A DNA stretch of 64,000 nt from Pelagibius litoralis (GTDB lineage Bacteria > Pseudomonadota > Alphaproteobacteria > Kiloniellales > Kiloniellaceae): the NCBI RefSeq assembly GCF_011683915.1, contig NZ_JAAQPH010000007.1:62001-126000 (forward strand), in the 5' to 3' direction. Positions 41,675-50,286 of the stretch are shown one piece after another. The notes beneath the pieces were generated by a model. The model saw nothing but the letters and a program-made list of their open reading frames with translations. It ran no database searches and was not told the DNA's origin. The position numbers and the translations under genes were made by a program. How positions within the stretch are numbered: position 1 is the first letter of the stretch; each line of letters starts with the position of its first letter.

Positions 41675-42574
41675 ATGCGGCGACTACCGTCCCTCAGAGG
41701 AATACAGGCTTTCGAGGCCGTGGCCCGCTTCGGCAATCTGGCGGGCGCAGCAGATTTTCTCGGCATCACCGGCAGCGCCGTCAGCCACCGGATTCGGGGC
41801 TTGGAGAAGGAATTGGGCGTGCAACTGCTGCAGCGGTCGCCGAGGGGGCTCACTTTGACCGACGCGGGGCGCCGCTACCGCGGCGGCGTGGAGACGGCCT
41901 TTGCCGGTCTGGCGCAGGCGACGTCGGATCTGTTGGGGGCCGACGCCTCCCGGCCGCTCACCATCAGCCTTACCTCGGAGATCGGCATTCGCTGGTTGAT
42001 GCCGCGCTTCCATCGCTTCAGAGCGCGGCATCCCGATATCGATACGGCAATCCTGAGCACCTACGAGGTTGTGGATATGCAGGCCGGCGCCGCCGACCTG
42101 GCGCTGCGCTACGGCGACGGACGATGGGAGGGGGTGGAGGCCGAGCCGATCCTGGAGTTCGCCGTCTCGCCGGTTTGCACCCCCGCTGTGAAGGAGGAAA
42201 TCGCCGGGCTTTCCCCTGCCGAGGCTCTGGCCAGGCAGACCATCATTCGTGAAGACGACAAGGACTGGAAACTGTGGCGCGAAGCTGCCGGCATTGAAGG
42301 TTTCAAGCCGTCGCGGCAATTGCAGTTCCTTGACTATTCGATGGCCGTGACCGCGGCGGTGGAAGGTCACGGCATTCTGCTGGGATATTCCGGCTATCTC
42401 GAAAAGGAGATCGCTGCGGGGCTTCTGACCTATCCCTTCGACATCAGCGTGCCGACCGGCAAGGGCTACCATCTGGTCTATCGCCGCGACCGTCTTGCCG
42501 ATCCCCGGGTGCGGGCCTTCAGAGACTGGGTCTTGTCGGAAACCGCCGAGCCGGATCCTGCAGGCGGCGTCTAG
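41675..42574 (+). CDS. LysR-family regulator, GcvA-like
   Basis: 299 residues from ATG 41675 (MRRLPSLRGIQAFEAVARFG). The helix-turn-helix is NLAGAADFLGITGSAVSHRI, then RGLEKELGVQLLQRSPRG. The GcvA-type effector domain shows SEIGIRWLMPRFHRFRARHP, GAADLALRYGDGRWEGVEAE and ILLGYSGYLEKEIAAGLL. GcvA-type members respond to amino acids or small acids; the target here is not adjacent. The stop lies within the palindromic repeat that begins at 42572. Confidence 0.88.
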   Translation: MRRLPSLRGIQAFEAVARFGNLAGAADFLGITGSAVSHRIRGLEKELGVQLLQRSPRGLTLTDAGRRYRGGVETAFAGLAQATSDLLGADASRPLTISLTSEIGIRWLMPRFHRFRARHPDIDTAILSTYEVVDMQAGAADLALRYGDGRWEGVEAEPILEFAVSPVCTPAVKEEIAGLSPAEALARQTIIREDDKDWKLWREAAGIEGFKPSRQLQFLDYSMAVTAAVEGHGILLGYSGYLEKEIAAGLLTYPFDISVPTGKGYHLVYRRDRLADPRVRAFRDWVLSETAEPDPAGGV

Positions 42575-42708
42575 AGCAGATCCCGGTCGGATGGAATCGC
42601 CAGAGGCGATCCATCGACGGGGTGAATCTGCTCTAACTGTTTAATGTCGATCGGATTCACGTGTTTTGACGCAACCACACAGTGGTTCCGTCAAAACATG
42701 ATCCGATC
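42572..42708. repeat. Double inverted-repeat intergenic element
   Basis: Two hairpins follow in order. TAGAGCAGAT (42572-42581) pairs exactly with ATCTGCTCTA (42626-42635). Then GATCGGATTCACGTGTTTTG (42649-42668) plus ACG pairs nearly fully with CGTCAAAACATGATCCGATC (42689-42708). This AGAGCAGAT...GATCGGATTCACGTGTTTTGA layout recurs as a dispersed repeat in Rhodospirillales-type genomes (recalled, not searched). It overlaps the stop codon of the LysR gene and probably ends its transcript. Confidence 0.8.
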
Positions 42709-42829
42709 TTGAGCGTTTTCGACTTACGTCGAATCGGGTCCAGCCCGCTCTCCCTCCCCTACCCAACGCCAGTATCCTATGGGTAGCCGGGAGGGGGAGC
42801 GGGCCGGTGCCGTTAAACTGTGAAAGAGT

Positions 42830-43495
42830 CTAGTGTCCCCAGGATACGGCGACCTTGCGGGCCAGTTCCTGATTGAACAGCCGCTCCATGGAGGCGCCGA
42901 GCGTGGGCGTGCGCTGGATCGCTTTGCGCAGGGCATCGCGCGGCCAGGCGATGTATTCCGTGCCGGTTCTGGCGTGAACGGTCGCCGTCGCCGCTCCGCC
43001 GATGAGGAAGGAAACCTCACCGATGAAAACGCCGGGCCCGGAGGCGAAGCTTCTGCCGTCTTTTTCGATCTCGACCTGCCCGCCGGTGACGAAGTAGAGG
43101 CTGGGGACAGCCTCGCCTTGCCGGGTCAGTTCCACGGACCGGTCTGCCGTGTGCCACTCCGCCATCTGCATCAGGCGCCGGAACTCCCCCGGGCTCAGAA
43201 CTTTCAGGATGTTGAGAAAGGATTCGTCGTTCCGGTCGCCGGGCCTTTGCCGCCGGTCGAGCAGCAGCCGGATGATCCCGATCAGGCCGGCCGTCGCCAG
43301 GACGGAGGACCAGAAGATCGCCCCCAGAAGCGGCTGTTCGGGATGAAAATAATAGAACGGGATATAGAGTAGATTCCCGGCCAGAACGAAACAGCGCAGC
43401 ATCAATTGCCCGCGGTTCAAAAAACCGAAAACCTGGAGCAGCGCAGCGGCATGCACCAGCAGGCCCGCGTCCCAGGCAAGATCAAATTCCTGCAT
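42830..43495 (-). CDS. Membrane-anchored cyclic nucleotide-binding domain protein (Popeye-like)
   Basis: 221 residues from ATG 43495 behind GGGGTGGG; longer in-frame starts lack a site. Three hydrophobic helices (residues about 8-80: LVHAAALLQVFGFLNRGQLM, NLLYIPFYYF, FWSSVLATAGLIGIIRLLL) are followed by a cNMP-type beta-roll: VELTRQGEAVPSLYFVTGGQ, VEIEKDGRSFASGPGVFIGE and the phosphate-loop region VSFLIGGAATATVHA. This resembles bacterial Popeye-like proteins. The classical RxA arginine of CAP/PKA pockets is not seen, so ligand binding is unsure. Confidence 0.8.
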   Translation of the reverse strand: MQEFDLAWDAGLLVHAAALLQVFGFLNRGQLMLRCFVLAGNLLYIPFYYFHPEQPLLGAIFWSSVLATAGLIGIIRLLLDRRQRPGDRNDESFLNILKVLSPGEFRRLMQMAEWHTADRSVELTRQGEAVPSLYFVTGGQVEIEKDGRSFASGPGVFIGEVSFLIGGAATATVHARTGTEYIAWPRDALRKAIQRTPTLGASMERLFNQELARKVAVSWGH

Positions 43496-43713
43496 TCCCA
43501 CCCCTTTCCAAGCCGCCTCGGCGCGCTGAACGCGCTGCCGCAGGGCTCTCCCAAGCCTCCGGCCAAGCGCACCTGACGGAACATAATCGATCCGATTATG
43601 ATGACAAAGGCCGAAAGCGCCTGTGGGATTTGTCACTGAAAGGCAGGCCGCCTTTCAGGTGTGGCCGGACTGTGGGAAATCGCACGGGGTAGCGCTTTCG
43701 CGCAGCAGAAGGC

Positions 43714-44625
43714 TCAGTCGTCGCCGCAGGCTTCGCGTTCGATCTGCACGGTCGAGTGATCGATGCTGAAACGTTCGGCCAGAACCTTTTTGATGCTCTC
43801 AAGCGTCGCCTGATGATCTGCCCGCGCGGTGACCCTGGCGTGGAGCGTCAGCAGGGGACGTTCCGGGGTCAGCGACCAGGCATGGATGTGATGGACATCT
43901 TCCAGTTCAGGAACCGCTTCCATAAGGGTGCGGCGCAAGGCCGCCGGGTCGATATCCGCCGGGGTGCCTTCCAGCATGATGTGGGCCGACTCCCGTACCA
44001 CGAACCAGGCAGAGCGCAGCACCAGCAGGCCGACCAGCATCGACAGCAGCGGATCGATCGGCATCCAGCCGGTCCAGAGGATGATCAGCGCGCCGACGAT
44101 GGCCGCGGCGGAGCCCAGCAGGTCGCCCAGCACATGGGCCGCGGCGCCGCGCATGTTGAGGTTCTGGCGGTCGCCGCCGTGCAGGATGGCGAAGGCGGCG
44201 ATGTTCACAACCAGGCCCAGGCCGGCGACGACCAGCATGGTCCAGCCCTGCACCGGCACCGGCTCGCGCAGGCGGGCGATGGCTTCGATGAAAATCCAGC
44301 CCACCACGGCGATCAGTACGCCGCCGTTGACGAAAGCAGCCAGCACCTGGCCGCGGTGATAGCCGTAGGATCGCCGGGTATCGGCCGGGCGCCTGGCGAC
44401 GCGAAAGGCGAACCAAGCCAGGCCCAGGGCCGCTGCGTCGGTCAACATGTGGGCGGCGTCGGCGAGCAGCGCCAGGGAGCCTGAGATCAGGCCGCCGACC
44501 ACCTCCACGCCCATGAAACCGGCGGTGAGCACGAAGGCCCAGAGCACCCTTTTTTCGTTGTTGGCGCCTTGCCCGTGGGGGCCGTGGCCGTGCGGCCCGT
44601 GATCCTGTCCGTGATGGTGCCCCAT
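43714..44625 (-). CDS. Cation diffusion facilitator, Zn/Co exporter (ZitB/CzcD type)
   Basis: 303 residues. The N-terminus is rich in His and Gly (MGHHHGQDHGPHGHGPHGQG), typical of metal-handling tails. Six membrane helices follow with metal-site motifs ALLADAAHMLTDAAALGL (HxxxD) and AAAHVLGDLLGSAAAIVG. The cytoplasmic domain ends with VHHIHAWSLTPERPLLTLHA. It exchanges Zn2+ or Co2+ for protons across the inner membrane. It starts three bases after the epimerase stop and so shares its transcript. No zinc-responsive regulator is adjacent. Confidence 0.93.
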   Translation of the reverse strand: MGHHHGQDHGPHGHGPHGQGANNEKRVLWAFVLTAGFMGVEVVGGLISGSLALLADAAHMLTDAAALGLAWFAFRVARRPADTRRSYGYHRGQVLAAFVNGGVLIAVVGWIFIEAIARLREPVPVQGWTMLVVAGLGLVVNIAAFAILHGGDRQNLNMRGAAAHVLGDLLGSAAAIVGALIILWTGWMPIDPLLSMLVGLLVLRSAWFVVRESAHIMLEGTPADIDPAALRRTLMEAVPELEDVHHIHAWSLTPERPLLTLHARVTARADHQATLESIKKVLAERFSIDHSTVQIEREACGDD

Positions 44626-44628
44626 GGC

Positions 44629-45651
44629 TCAGACCAACTGAAAGCCGTGGGCGTAGGGATCGCGGTCGTCGATGGTGATGGTGTTGAGGCCGGTCATGCG
44701 CGCCCAGCCCTCGATGGAGGGAATGATCCCCTGGTGGTTGCCGACCTTGTTCTCGCGCTCCACCCGCCCGGTGAAGAGGCTGCCGATGATGCTCTCGTGA
44801 ACGAAGCTGTCGCCGGGCTTCAGCTTCCCCTTGGCGGCAAGCTGGGCCATGCGGGCGGAGGTGCCGGTGCCGCAGGGGCTGCGGTCGATGGCCTTGTCGC
44901 CGTAGAATACGGCGTTGCGCGCATCGGCTTCGGGTTTGGTCGGTGCTCCGGTCCAGAGGATATGGCTGACGCCGCGGATGGTCGGGTCTTCGGGATGGAC
45001 AATCTCCGTTGCCTCGTTGAGCGCCTGGCGCAACAGGGGCGAGAGCCGCAGAATGTCGCCGGGGGTCAGGTCGGAGAGATCTTGATAGGCAGGCTGCGGC
45101 TCGACGATGGCGTAGAAGTTGCCGCCATAGGCGATGTCGACGGTAACGCTGCCAAGCCCGGGACAGTCCACCGTCACGGCTTCTGCTGCCAGATAGGCGC
45201 CGACATTGGTCAGACGCACGCTCTCGACGAAACCGTCCTTCAGGGTGTAACGCGCCTCGACCGGCCCGGCCGGGGTGTCCAGCATCAACCGGCCCGACTC
45301 GCGCGGCTGCACCAGGCCGCGCTCGATAGCGAAGGTCACCGTGCCGATGGTGCCGTGGCCGCACATCGGCAGGCAGCCGCTGGTTTCGATATAGAGCACC
45401 CCGACGTCGCAGTCCTCGCGGGTCGCGGGATAGAGAATGGCGCCGGACATCATGTCGTGGCCGCGTGGCTCGAACATCAGGCCGGTGCGGATCCAGTCGT
45501 AGCGGGCGAGGAAGTCCTGGCGTCGCGCGCTCATGGAGGTGCCGTCCAGGGCCGGGCCGCCGCCGGCCACCAGGCGCACCGGGTTTCCGCAGGTGTGCCC
45601 GTCGATGCAGAAGAAGGTGTTGGGCTTTACCGCCCCCTGATCAGCGTTCAT
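44629..45651 (-). CDS. 4-hydroxyproline 2-epimerase (proline racemase family)
   Basis: 340 residues from ATG 45651 (MNADQGAVKPNTFFCIDGHT); the frame extends upstream but a shorter start fits the family. Both catalytic cysteines are present, in GCLPMCGHGTIGTVTFA and DRSPCGTGTSARMAQLAAKG. Their presence marks racemases/epimerases rather than the dehydratases that have Thr second. It converts trans-4-hydroxy-L-proline to cis-4-hydroxy-D-proline. A D-hydroxyproline dehydrogenase is not in the window, but an LhpC-like deaminase lies at 26.5 kb. It starts the operon that continues with the zinc exporter. Confidence 0.9.
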   Translation of the reverse strand: MNADQGAVKPNTFFCIDGHTCGNPVRLVAGGGPALDGTSMSARRQDFLARYDWIRTGLMFEPRGHDMMSGAILYPATREDCDVGVLYIETSGCLPMCGHGTIGTVTFAIERGLVQPRESGRLMLDTPAGPVEARYTLKDGFVESVRLTNVGAYLAAEAVTVDCPGLGSVTVDIAYGGNFYAIVEPQPAYQDLSDLTPGDILRLSPLLRQALNEATEIVHPEDPTIRGVSHILWTGAPTKPEADARNAVFYGDKAIDRSPCGTGTSARMAQLAAKGKLKPGDSFVHESIIGSLFTGRVERENKVGNHQGIIPSIEGWARMTGLNTITIDDRDPYAHGFQLV

Positions 45652-45776
45652 GGGCCGGAGTATCGGGCCCCCCCGGTCCTTTGGCAATGCCCCGGGGACG
45701 GCCGGGGACCGGCTGGTGCGGCGCAGTGAGAGAGGCCTTTTGCTCCGCCCCCCGGGGCGGCTATAGTCGGCCTCTT

Positions 45777-46631
45777 ATGTCGATTGCAGCCATGGACAGT
45801 CCCGAGACCGCGGCGGGCCTTAGCCGAGCGCAGAGCGCCGAAACCGGGCTCCTGGCCGAGGATGAGCCGCGCCCTTTCGAGCTGTTCAATGCCGCAGGCC
45901 GGGCCCCGGTGCTGCTGCTCTGCGACCATGCGACCCGTTTCATTCCGCGGGCGCTGGGGGGGCTGGGCCTGGATGAAGCCTGCCTGACCCGCCACATCGC
46001 CTGGGATATCGGCATCGCCGAGGTGACGCGGCGCCTGGCCGAGCGGCTGGATGCCCCGGCCATGCTGAGCCACTTCTCGCGCCTGATCGTCGATCCCAAT
46101 CGCCGGGCCGACAATCCGACCCTGATCCCGGAGATCAGCGACGGCGTCGTTGTGCCCGGCAACCGCGGCCTGACAACGGGGCAGAAAGAAGTCCGGCTTG
46201 ATACCTTCTTCCGGCCCTACCACGCGGCTATTGCCGATCAGCTTGACCGGATGCTGGCGGCGGGACCGGCCGCGGCCCCGGTATTGATCTCCATGCACAG
46301 CTTCACCCCGGTGATGAAGGGCGAGGAGCGGCCCTGGGAAATCGGCATCCTCTGGAACCGCGATCCGCGGCTGCCGCGACCGCTGATGGACCGGTTGCGC
46401 GCCGAGGGTCTGACCGTGGGTGACAACCTGCCGTATTCCGGCGCCGACGAGCACGGCTATACCCAGCATACCCACGGTGACGCCCGCGGGCTCGCCAACG
46501 TGCTGATCGAGGTGCGCCAGGATTTGATCGACACCCACCACGGCGCCGCCGACTGGGCCGAACGTCTGGGCGCGGCCCTGGAGGCGGTGCTCGGCGATCC
46601 CGGCCTCTACAAAGTGGAGCACTACGGCTGA
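45777..46631 (+). CDS. N-formylglutamate amidohydrolase family protein
   Basis: 284 residues from ATG 45777 (MSIAAMDSPETAAGLSRAQS). The FGase fold shows PVLLLCDHATRFIPRALGGL, RLIVDPNRRADNPTLIPEIS and PVLISMHSFTPVMKGEERPW, with the metal-binding Asp/His residues. Bona fide HutG hydrolyses N-formylglutamate in histidine breakdown, but this subgroup is often found apart from hut genes. No hut gene is near. Its stop shares one base with the start of the following ligase (TGATG), so the two act as a pair. Confidence 0.85.
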   Translation: MSIAAMDSPETAAGLSRAQSAETGLLAEDEPRPFELFNAAGRAPVLLLCDHATRFIPRALGGLGLDEACLTRHIAWDIGIAEVTRRLAERLDAPAMLSHFSRLIVDPNRRADNPTLIPEISDGVVVPGNRGLTTGQKEVRLDTFFRPYHAAIADQLDRMLAAGPAAAPVLISMHSFTPVMKGEERPWEIGILWNRDPRLPRPLMDRLRAEGLTVGDNLPYSGADEHGYTQHTHGDARGLANVLIEVRQDLIDTHHGAADWAERLGAALEAVLGDPGLYKVEHYG

Positions 46632-47770
46632 TGGCGAGCGAACCTTCCTTCACGGTGGGGATCGAGGAGGAATACCTCCTGGTCGACCGGGAAACCCGTG
46701 ATCTGGTGGTCGATCCGCCGGATGAGCTGATGACCCGCTGCGAACAGGAGCTGGCCGAGCGCGTCAGCCCGGAATTCATGCAGTCGCAGATCGAGGTCGG
46801 CACCAGCAAGTGCGAGACCGTGCGTGAGGCTGGTGCCGAACTGGCCGAGCTGCGCCGCTGCATTGCCCGCATTGCGGCCGACTATGGTTTGGCGCCGATT
46901 GGCGCTTCGACCCATCCCTTCGCGCAGTGGGACGCCCAGAAGCATACGCGCAAGGAACGCTACGACGAGCTGGCCCGCGATATGCAGGCGGTGGTGCGCC
47001 GCCTGTTGATCTGTGGCATGCACGTTCATGTTGGCCTGGACGATGACGAGCTGCGCATCGACCTGATGCAGCAGATCAGCTACTTCCTGCCGCACATGCT
47101 GGCTCTTTCAACCTCTTCGCCGTTCTGGCGTGGCGAGGTGACGGGCCTGAAGTGTTATCGCCTGTCGGTCTTCGAGGAATTGCCGCGTACCGGCCTGCCG
47201 GAAACCTTCGACAGCTTCGGCGAGTACCAGCGCCATCTCGATGTGATGATTTCCGCCGGCCTGATCGAAGACGGTACCAAGATCTGGTGGGATGTAAGAC
47301 CCTCCGCGCGCTTCCCGACCTTGGAGATGCGGGTGGCCGACGTTTGCACCCATCTGCAGGACGGCATCACGATTGCCGCGCTCTATGTCAGCCTGATGCG
47401 GATGCTCTACACCCTGAAGCGTAACAATCAGCGTTGGCGCAAGTACTCCAGCATGTTGATTCAGGAGAATCGCTGGCGCGCTCAACGTTATGGCTTCGAC
47501 GAGGGACTGGTCGATTTCGGCAGAGGTGAGGTGATGCCCTTCTGCGGCCTGCTGGACGAGATCATCGGCCTGGTGTCCGAGCACGCCTCGGCGCTGGACT
47601 GCCTGGCCGAGGTGGAGCATGCCCGCGAGATCGTGAAGCGCGGTACCTCGGCCCATCGCCAGATCGCGATCTACGAGGCCGCCTTGGCGGCCGGCGCCGG
47701 CAAGCACGAGGCCTTGGTTCAGGTGGTTGACTTCCTGATCGAGGAGACGGTTCCGGCGGAGCAGCGTTGA
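46631..47770 (+). CDS. Carboxylate-amine ligase (YbdK/GCS2 family)
   Basis: 379 residues. It opens with FTVGIEEEYLLVDRETRDL, the GCS2 family signature, followed by QSQIEVGTSKCETVREAGAE, CGMHVHVGLDDDELRIDLMQ and WWDVRPSARFPTLEMRVADV. It is an ATP-grasp-like ligase that joins a carboxylate to an amine; YbdK shows weak glutamate-cysteine ligase activity (family knowledge). The start overlaps the FGase stop, which suggests a joint pathway acting on an N-acyl glutamate or similar compound. Nothing else in view names the substrate. Confidence 0.9.
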   Translation: MASEPSFTVGIEEEYLLVDRETRDLVVDPPDELMTRCEQELAERVSPEFMQSQIEVGTSKCETVREAGAELAELRRCIARIAADYGLAPIGASTHPFAQWDAQKHTRKERYDELARDMQAVVRRLLICGMHVHVGLDDDELRIDLMQQISYFLPHMLALSTSSPFWRGEVTGLKCYRLSVFEELPRTGLPETFDSFGEYQRHLDVMISAGLIEDGTKIWWDVRPSARFPTLEMRVADVCTHLQDGITIAALYVSLMRMLYTLKRNNQRWRKYSSMLIQENRWRAQRYGFDEGLVDFGRGEVMPFCGLLDEIIGLVSEHASALDCLAEVEHAREIVKRGTSAHRQIAIYEAALAAGAGKHEALVQVVDFLIEETVPAEQR

Positions 47771-47849
47771 TTGCCAGGAAGTTGGAAAAAGCCTCCTGGC
47801 ACCCCAAATCCTAGAGAGACTAAAGACCCCAAGGCCCGGGAGAGGCAAG

Positions 47850-48146
47850 ATGGACGACAAAACCCAAACCGAGCTGGAGGCCGCGGCCTTCCGCACCCTG
47901 GTATCCCACCTGCGTGAGCGCACGGACGTACAGAACATTGATTTGATGAACCTGGCCGGCTTCTGCCGCAACTGCCTGTCAAAGTGGTATCGCGCAGCGG
48001 CGGAGGAAAAGGGCATCGATATGGACTACGACGCGGCCCGTGAACTGGTTTATGGCATGCCTTATGCCGACTGGAAGGCCAAGTATCAGACCGAAGCGAC
48101 GGCGGAGCAGAAGGCAGCCTTCGAGGTCAGCCACAAGCACGACTGA
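47850..48146 (+). CDS. DUF1244 protein
   Basis: 98 residues, the usual size. It matches the DUF1244 family: FRTLVSHLRERTDVQNIDLM, NLAGFCRNCLSKWYRAAAEE and ELVYGMPYADWKAKYQTEAT. The CRNC pair and the following WY are invariant in the family and could bind a metal or a thiol. It is a small, soluble, mostly helical protein of unknown role. It lies 80 bases after the YbdK gene and 170 before the GapR gene, on the same strand. Confidence 0.92.
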   Translation: MDDKTQTELEAAAFRTLVSHLRERTDVQNIDLMNLAGFCRNCLSKWYRAAAEEKGIDMDYDAARELVYGMPYADWKAKYQTEATAEQKAAFEVSHKHD

Positions 48147-48316
48147 GGCTTTGCGGCCTGGGTCGCCGCCGGCACCGCGCTGGTGCCGAACAAATCAGGC
48201 CAGGCGACGTTTCCCCCGTTTTCCACAGCTTTGCGGCGTTGTCACGCCGGGGCGCGAGGTCTAGGCTGCGCGCCTTCCATCAAGGCTGATTCGAGCAGTT
48301 TCCAAGGAGTAAGTTT

Positions 48317-48565
48317 ATGGCTGATGTCGGTGGCGTCGGGGCGGACCGCCTGCGGTCGTTTATTGAGCGTATCGAGCGTCTTGAAGAGGAAAAGGCGGCC
48401 CTGACGGCGGACATCCGCGAGGTCTTTGCCGAGGCCAAGGGCGAGGGCTTCGACACCAAGGTGATGCGCCAGGTGATCCGGCTGCGCAAAATGGAATCCG
48501 GCGACCGCCAGGAGCAGGAAGCGATCCTCGATCTCTACAAGCAAGCCCTGGGGATGATCGGCTAG
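48317..48565 (+). CDS. gapR: GapR-family DNA-binding protein (DUF2312)
   Basis: 82 residues matching DUF2312. The core is [50 protein letters not shown] and the C-terminal IDLYKQALG-like [13 protein letters not shown]. GapR of Caulobacter forms tetramers that clamp overtwisted, AT-rich DNA ahead of replication forks (family knowledge). Alphaproteobacteria often hold several copies, so this may be a paralogue. An AAGGAG site precedes the ATG. A degraded copy of its tail lies at 49020-49073. Confidence 0.88.
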   Translation: MADVGGVGADRLRSFIERIERLEEEKAALTADIREVFAEAKGEGFDTKVMRQVIRLRKMESGDRQEQEAILDLYKQALGMIG

Positions 48566-48640
48566 CTCTCCCTTCGAGCAGACTCTTGTCTGATGGAGTC
48601 GCCGGGGCGGTCCACCGATCCGGCGCTGCTCCAGCGTCTG

Positions 48641-48820
48641 TCAGGGCTTGCCTTGGCCGAACTTACCTCTGGTGACCCGGTCGGGCGGCAAGTCCTTTCG
48701 TTTCCCGCAGCCAGCGACAGAGGAAATCGAAACCACGAGTGAGCCGTAGAGGAAGGTCCGGAGTAAACGTCGACGCTCACGCGAATCCGTGCTCTTGGCA
48801 GTGGGTATGCGACGGATCAT
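48641..48820 (-). CDS. Small lipoprotein, possibly LptM-like
   Basis: 59 residues from ATG 48820 behind AAAGGAAA. After a basic start (MIRRIPTAKSTDSRERRRLL) a hydrophobic segment leads to a lipobox, VSISSVAGC, with the cleavage cysteine near residue 39. The mature end, CGKRKDLPPDRVTRGKFGQG, is short and basic with the CGK...PP look of LptM-type lipoproteins, which assist LptD maturation. The call rests on lipobox and ribosome-binding site only. The frame lies in a gap of 590 bases and on the opposite strand to gapR. Confidence 0.5.
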   Translation of the reverse strand: MIRRIPTAKSTDSRERRRLLRTFLYGSLVVSISSVAGCGKRKDLPPDRVTRGKFGQGKP

Positions 48821-49019
48821 GGCAGATGTTTCCTTTCGCGCTGGGAGCTGAAACGCCGACACGACCTGGGCCATTGGCAAGGCTGGCAGCGCGGCCTGGG
48901 GCGCCTTCAAGCGTTATCGCCTCAGTCGTCGTGGCGCAGCCGTGAAGAACCTGTCCCATAGTGCATCCTTCCATTCCCCAGAAAACAATGCACCATCAAA
49001 TGCCGGGACTAAACACCTA

Positions 49020-49073
49020 GAGCAGGAAAACATCCTCGATGGCTGCAAGCAGGCCCTGGGATTGACAGGCTGG
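49020..49073 (+). repeat. Degenerate copy of the gapR 3' end
   Basis: These 54 bases match the last 54 bases of gapR (48512-48565) at 42 positions. The reading LEQENILDGCKQALGLTG parallels the [18 protein letters not shown] end of GapR. The stop of the gapR copy has become TGG. Nothing upstream of 49020 resembles gapR, so only the tail was duplicated or the rest was lost. The flanking 49074-49152 bases hold no gene. Confidence 0.75.
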
Positions 49074-49152
49074 CGGGGAGCGGTCGCCTTTTACCGTGGC
49101 GGCATGGTCAGAACAGGCCCGCCAAAACAGTCAGGGTCAAAAACACTCAGGA

Positions 49153-49992
49153 TCAAAGCAGTTTTGAGGCTGCCGACCGGGCCATTTGCTCGGCGCTGGC
49201 TTTATCGACCTGCTGCTTCACGTAGTCCTCGAACTCTCTCATCAGCGCTTGTTTTTCCTCCGGCGGCAGCGCCTCGAACTCTTCCTGCGTCATGCCTTTT
49301 GAGTTCAGGAAGGCTTCGAAGTAGCGCTCCTCCGGGGTCTTGGCCATGTACTCCAGGAAGGCCCTGACGGCGTCGCTCTTGCCGTCTTCAACCGCCTCTG
49401 CCTCGCCGTCGGCGATTGCGGCCGCATCGGCAGCCTTCGCGTCGTCGGCGTCGAGTTCCTGGGCAATATGCTGGGCGCGGAACTGAGACTCGATCTGCTT
49501 TGTTTTTTGCAGGCGCAGATACAGCGGATCTTTATGCATCGCCATCTGATCGACGGCGATGTCGGGTTCGGGCAGATTGTTGAAAGTCGGCTGTGTGAGG
49601 GCGGTGGGGGCCATCACCACCTTGCCGCCCAGGGCCTCGGCAATGATTTCCGCGCGCTTCTGCGCCAGGGCCGGGCCGACCTGGCCGTTGACCATGCCGG
49701 GCAGCTTGCCCGAAAGCTTCGCGCCCAGGCTGTTCGACATCTGAGTCCAGCCATGGTTGTCGATCCGGGCGACGACCTTGCCGTTTACCTCGACGGTGGC
49801 GTAGGGCTGGTAGGCCGGATGGTTGGCGGTATCGGGCTGCGTCTGGTAGCTGACACTAAGCCGCTTCTCCATATCATCGATGAATTTTCGGTATTCTTCA
49901 CCGGTAAGCTCCCTGATACCGCCGCTTTTAAGCTTGCTCGTATCGATCTGCCGCGCATCGGCGACGGGAACTCCGGTTGAAATGGACGTCAT
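49153..49992 (-). CDS. Unassigned 279-residue protein, alanine/glutamate-rich C-terminus
   Basis: 279 residues from ATG 49992 (MTSISTGVPVADARQIDTSK). No signal peptide and no membrane segment. The first half is a possible folded part (LTGEEYRKFIDDMEKRLSVS, ATVEVNGKVVARIDNHGWTQ). The middle is acidic and rich in alanine. The end holds a helical region: SDAVRAFLEYMAKTPEERYF, EAFLNSKGMTQEEFEALPPE, EKQALMREFEDYVKQQVDKA. That last motif recalls short segments in other alphaproteobacterial hypothetical proteins. The strong open frame and native codon use support a real gene. Function is unknown. Confidence 0.6.
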   Translation of the reverse strand: MTSISTGVPVADARQIDTSKLKSGGIRELTGEEYRKFIDDMEKRLSVSYQTQPDTANHPAYQPYATVEVNGKVVARIDNHGWTQMSNSLGAKLSGKLPGMVNGQVGPALAQKRAEIIAEALGGKVVMAPTALTQPTFNNLPEPDIAVDQMAMHKDPLYLRLQKTKQIESQFRAQHIAQELDADDAKAADAAAIADGEAEAVEDGKSDAVRAFLEYMAKTPEERYFEAFLNSKGMTQEEFEALPPEEKQALMREFEDYVKQQVDKASAEQMARSAASKLL

Positions 49993-50286
49993 GGCCTGGC
50001 CTTTCGCTTTTTCTGAGTTGAATTGCAACCCGAACGACAAAATCCATGCAATCAATACGCCAAAATCATGCTTAATCGGCCTTCACCATTTACCTGGCGG
50101 AGTTGTCGCCTTTCCAGTCCGGTGGGCGCTGCCCGACGGCACGGCACCAAGCTGAAATCCCTTTTTGGGTCGGCAGAACCTGCCGGGATCTCCAAAGGGC
50201 GTCGGCAGTATTGCCGCCATTGACGCTGTTGGTTCCGAGGGCGGATACTTCCCCGGAAGCATGTACTGAGAAGGATCGTAAAAGAG

